NCBI GenBank assembly: GCA_018262705.1
Contig: JADFDQ010000006.1
Coordinates: forward strand, 1-64,000
DNA length: 64,000 nt
Reading direction: 5' to 3'
From: Xanthomonas sp.
GTDB taxonomy: Bacteria; Pseudomonadota; Gammaproteobacteria; Xanthomonadales; Xanthomonadaceae
How positions within the stretch are numbered: position 1 is the first letter of the stretch; each line of letters begins with the position of its first letter. The notes under the pieces are model-generated. The model ran no database searches, was not told the origin of the DNA, and saw only the letters and a list, made by a program, of their open reading frames with translations. Of the stretch, positions 62,242 through 64,000 are shown piece after piece. Made by a program: the position numbers and the translations under genes.

Positions 62242-63171
62242 ATGACACCCGAAACCCGCAGCGACACCGTGGCCGCGGCCAACAGCGCGAATGGCACTAC
62301 GCCGCCCCAGCAGCAGGAAATGCCGCTGGCGGTGGTGCTCGGCCAGCCGCTTTCGGAAATCCCGAAGGATCTGTACATCCCGCCGGATGCGCTGGAGATC
62401 ATCCTCGAAGCCTTCGAAGGGCCGCTGGACCTGCTGCTCTATCTGATCCGCCGGCAGAACCTCGACATCCTCGACATCCCGGTCGCCGAGATCACCCGCC
62501 AGTACGTCGACTACATCCAGACCATGCACGAGCTGCGCTTCGAGCTGGCCGCCGAATATCTGGTCATGGCCGCGATCCTGGCCGAGATCAAATCGCGCAT
62601 GCTGCTGCCGCGCCCGCCCAGCGAGGAAGGCCTTGAGGACGACCCGCGCGCCGACCTGGTGCGCCGCCTGCAGGAATACGAGCGCTACCGCAAGGCCGCC
62701 GAGGACATCGACACCCTGCCCCGGCTGGAACGCGACACGGCCACGGTCAGCGCCCACGTCCCGGAACGTGCCACGGTGCGGCTGCCGCCGCCGGTGGAGA
62801 TCCGCGAGATGCTGCTGGCCCTGCACGAAGTCCTGCAGCGCGCGGAGCTGTTCACCCAGCACGCGATCCGGCGCGACCCGCTGAGCGTGCGCCAGCGCAT
62901 GAGCGAACTGCTGGAACGGCTGGAAGATGGCGCCTTCCATCGCTTCGAATCGCTGTTCGCAGCGGAAGAAGGCCGGCTCGGCGTGGTCGTCACCTTCCTC
63001 GGCCTGCTCACGTTGGCCAAGGAGCAGTTAATCGACGTCATTCAGGATCACGGATCCGAGGATGGCCGGGGCATCGCGCCGATCTATGTGAAATCGCTGG
63101 CGTCCGGCGACATTCCCGCGGCGGACGCGCTGTCCAGCGAATTCGATGACGAAACCGAGCCAAACGCATGA
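62242..63171 (+). CDS. scpA: Segregation and condensation protein A
   Basis: A 309-residue kleisin subunit of the SMC-ScpAB condensin. The N-terminal domain contacts the SMC neck (EAFEGPLDLLLYLIRRQNLDI, VAEITRQYVDYIQ, EYLVMAAILAEIKSRMLLP), and the C-terminal winged helix closes the ring at the SMC head (TFLGLLTLAKEQLIDV). A GGAGGGG site precedes the ATG at 62242. It overlaps scpB by 4 bp. Confidence 0.95.
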   Translation: MTPETRSDTVAAANSANGTTPPQQQEMPLAVVLGQPLSEIPKDLYIPPDALEIILEAFEGPLDLLLYLIRRQNLDILDIPVAEITRQYVDYIQTMHELRFELAAEYLVMAAILAEIKSRMLLPRPPSEEGLEDDPRADLVRRLQEYERYRKAAEDIDTLPRLERDTATVSAHVPERATVRLPPPVEIREMLLALHEVLQRAELFTQHAIRRDPLSVRQRMSELLERLEDGAFHRFESLFAAEEGRLGVVVTFLGLLTLAKEQLIDVIQDHGSEDGRGIAPIYVKSLASGDIPAADALSSEFDDETEPNA

Positions 63172-63842
63172 CCGAAATTGATCAAACCCTCGTCACCCGG
63201 ATCGTCGAAGCCGCGCTGCTGGCCTCCAGCCAGCCGTTGACAGCGGCGCAGCTGCAGGGCTTGTTCACGCTCGACGCACCGGCGCCGGAAGGCAGCATCG
63301 AAGCGGCGCTGCGGGAGCTGGCCGAGACCGGCGCGCGCGGCGTCGAACTGATGGAAGTCGCCTCCGGCTGGCGCTTTCAGGTGCGCTCCGACGTGCATCC
63401 GTGGGTGGCGCGGCTGTGGACCGAACGCCAGACCAAGTACACTCGCGCCACGCTCGAAGTGCTCGCGTTGATTGCCTACCGGCAGCCAATCACCCGCGGC
63501 GAAATCGAACAGATCCGCGGCGTGTCGACCAACAGCAATCTGCTGCGGGCCTTGGAAGAGCGCGACTGGATCCGCGTCGTCGGCCACCGCGACGTGCCCG
63601 GCAAACCGGAACTGCTCGCCACCACCAAGACCTTCCTCGACTACTTCGGCCTCAAGCGCCTCGACGACCTGCCGCCGTTGTCGGAACTCAAGGACATCGG
63701 CGAACTCGAGCCGCAGCTGCCGATCGCGCAGGTGGCCCCTCCCAGCGAAGAAATGAGCACACCCCCAGCGTCCAACGACGCCCCGAACAACGAACCCACA
63801 GACGACGCAACTGCCGCATCGTCGGAGCCAACCCATGAATGA
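63168..63842 (+). CDS. scpB: Segregation and condensation protein B
   Basis: A 224-residue partner that dimerises and binds ScpA in the SMC complex. Two winged-helix domains are visible: RIVEAALLASSQPLTAAQLQ at the start, then KYTRATLEVLALIAYRQPIT with the TRGEIEQIRGVSTNSNLL segment. After about residue 165 the C-terminus is Pro/Asn/Thr-rich and probably disordered. It overlaps scpA (ATGA) and the next gene by 8 bp, so three genes look co-translated. Confidence 0.94.
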   Translation: MTEIDQTLVTRIVEAALLASSQPLTAAQLQGLFTLDAPAPEGSIEAALRELAETGARGVELMEVASGWRFQVRSDVHPWVARLWTERQTKYTRATLEVLALIAYRQPITRGEIEQIRGVSTNSNLLRALEERDWIRVVGHRDVPGKPELLATTKTFLDYFGLKRLDDLPPLSELKDIGELEPQLPIAQVAPPSEEMSTPPASNDAPNNEPTDDATAASSEPTHE

Positions 63843-64000
63843 TGAAACACCCCGCCGCCCGCTGAGCCTGAAACGCGTCGGCGACACTTCGGCCGCCGCG
63901 ATCAGCGAACGCCTGCACAAGGTGCTGGCGCAGGCCGGCCTCGGTTCGCGCCGTGCGCTGGAGCAGCGCATCGCCAGCGGCCTGATCAAGGTCAATGGCG
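63835..64000 (+). CDS. rluB: Pseudouridine synthase RluB, N-terminal part (cut by window edge)
   Basis: The first 55 residues of a 23S rRNA pseudouridine synthase of the RsuA/RluB/E/F family. The segment RLHKVLAQAGLGSRRALEQR is the S4 RNA-binding domain at its N-terminus. The catalytic domain is past the window. It overlaps the scpB stop by 8 bp; rluB after scpAB is a common arrangement in gammaproteobacteria and supports the specific name. Confidence 0.88.
   Translation, partial: MNDETPRRPLSLKRVGDTSAAAISERLHKVLAQAGLGSRRALEQRIASGLIKVNG

Overview
This is a GC-rich, densely coding chromosomal window. Gene families and gene order point to a gammaproteobacterium of the order Lysobacterales (Xanthomonadales). 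Indicators are gyrA next to mtnA, a class III PHA synthase pair, pilH-type and NarL-type regulators, ScpAB followed by RluB, a DUF3011 secreted protein, and the dispersed palindrome that reads through as 'HPGAxRDP'. This assignment is inferred from gene families and order, not from a marker-gene comparison.

Layout. 1-549: one end of an IS3-family insertion sequence (orfA, start of orfB, a -1 frameshift site), inserted in the first transmembrane helix region of a membrane GGDEF protein (to 1767). 1807-9472: a three-gene RND efflux operon on the minus strand, with a lipoprotein adaptor and two different permeases, overlapping by 4 bp at each junction. 9715-10986: two monohaem cytochromes c and a small conserved protein. 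11172-17594: a polyhydroxybutyrate (PHB) region with phaE-phaC, a HExxH membrane protein, a 3-hydroxybutyrate oligomer hydrolase, a 3-hydroxybutyrate dehydrogenase and a response regulator. 17720-17930: tRNA-Ser(UGA) preceded by a duplicated half-tRNA. 17995-21418: an unusual double-length beta-eliminating lyase, tyrosine phenol-lyase-like, divergent from an Lrp/AsnC regulator. 21430-28904: a LysR regulator, serS, a TonB-like protein, an MBL hydrolase, fumC and purB. 29582-35225: the 2-oxoglutarate dehydrogenase operon sucA-sucB-lpdA. 35319-41301: a PqqB-like hydrolase, a LOG protein, a frameshifted GIY-YIG gene beside 71-bp tandem repeats, an AcuI-like reductase, a PilH-like regulator, a CbpA-like co-chaperone, Hsp20 and a peroxiredoxin. 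41325-48766: pbpC and a bacterial alpha-2-macroglobulin. 49000-56906: gyrA, mtnA, a DUF3011 protein, epmA and ligA. 56958-61952: zipA, smc, bolA and a YciI-like gene. 62242 to the end: scpA, scpB and the start of rluB.

How the genes work together. Polymer synthesis (PhaCE), oligomer cleavage and monomer oxidation lie within about 6 kb, so PHB turnover is largely encoded in one place. The alpha-2-macroglobulin/PbpC pair is a known periplasmic protease-trapping and wall-repair module. smc is on the minus strand at 57672-61211 and its partners scpA-scpB are on the plus strand 1 kb away, so the whole condensin is local. Fumarase and 2-oxoglutarate dehydrogenase place TCA-cycle functions close together.

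Most of the window is ordinary housekeeping sequence. The items I consider most unusual are the fused lyase with a degenerate N-terminal copy, the half-tRNA duplication, a patch of foreign-looking codons inside serS, the PhaE subunit with a histone H1-like tail, and the asymmetric pair of RND permeases. I did not find a clear defence island, prophage or CRISPR array.
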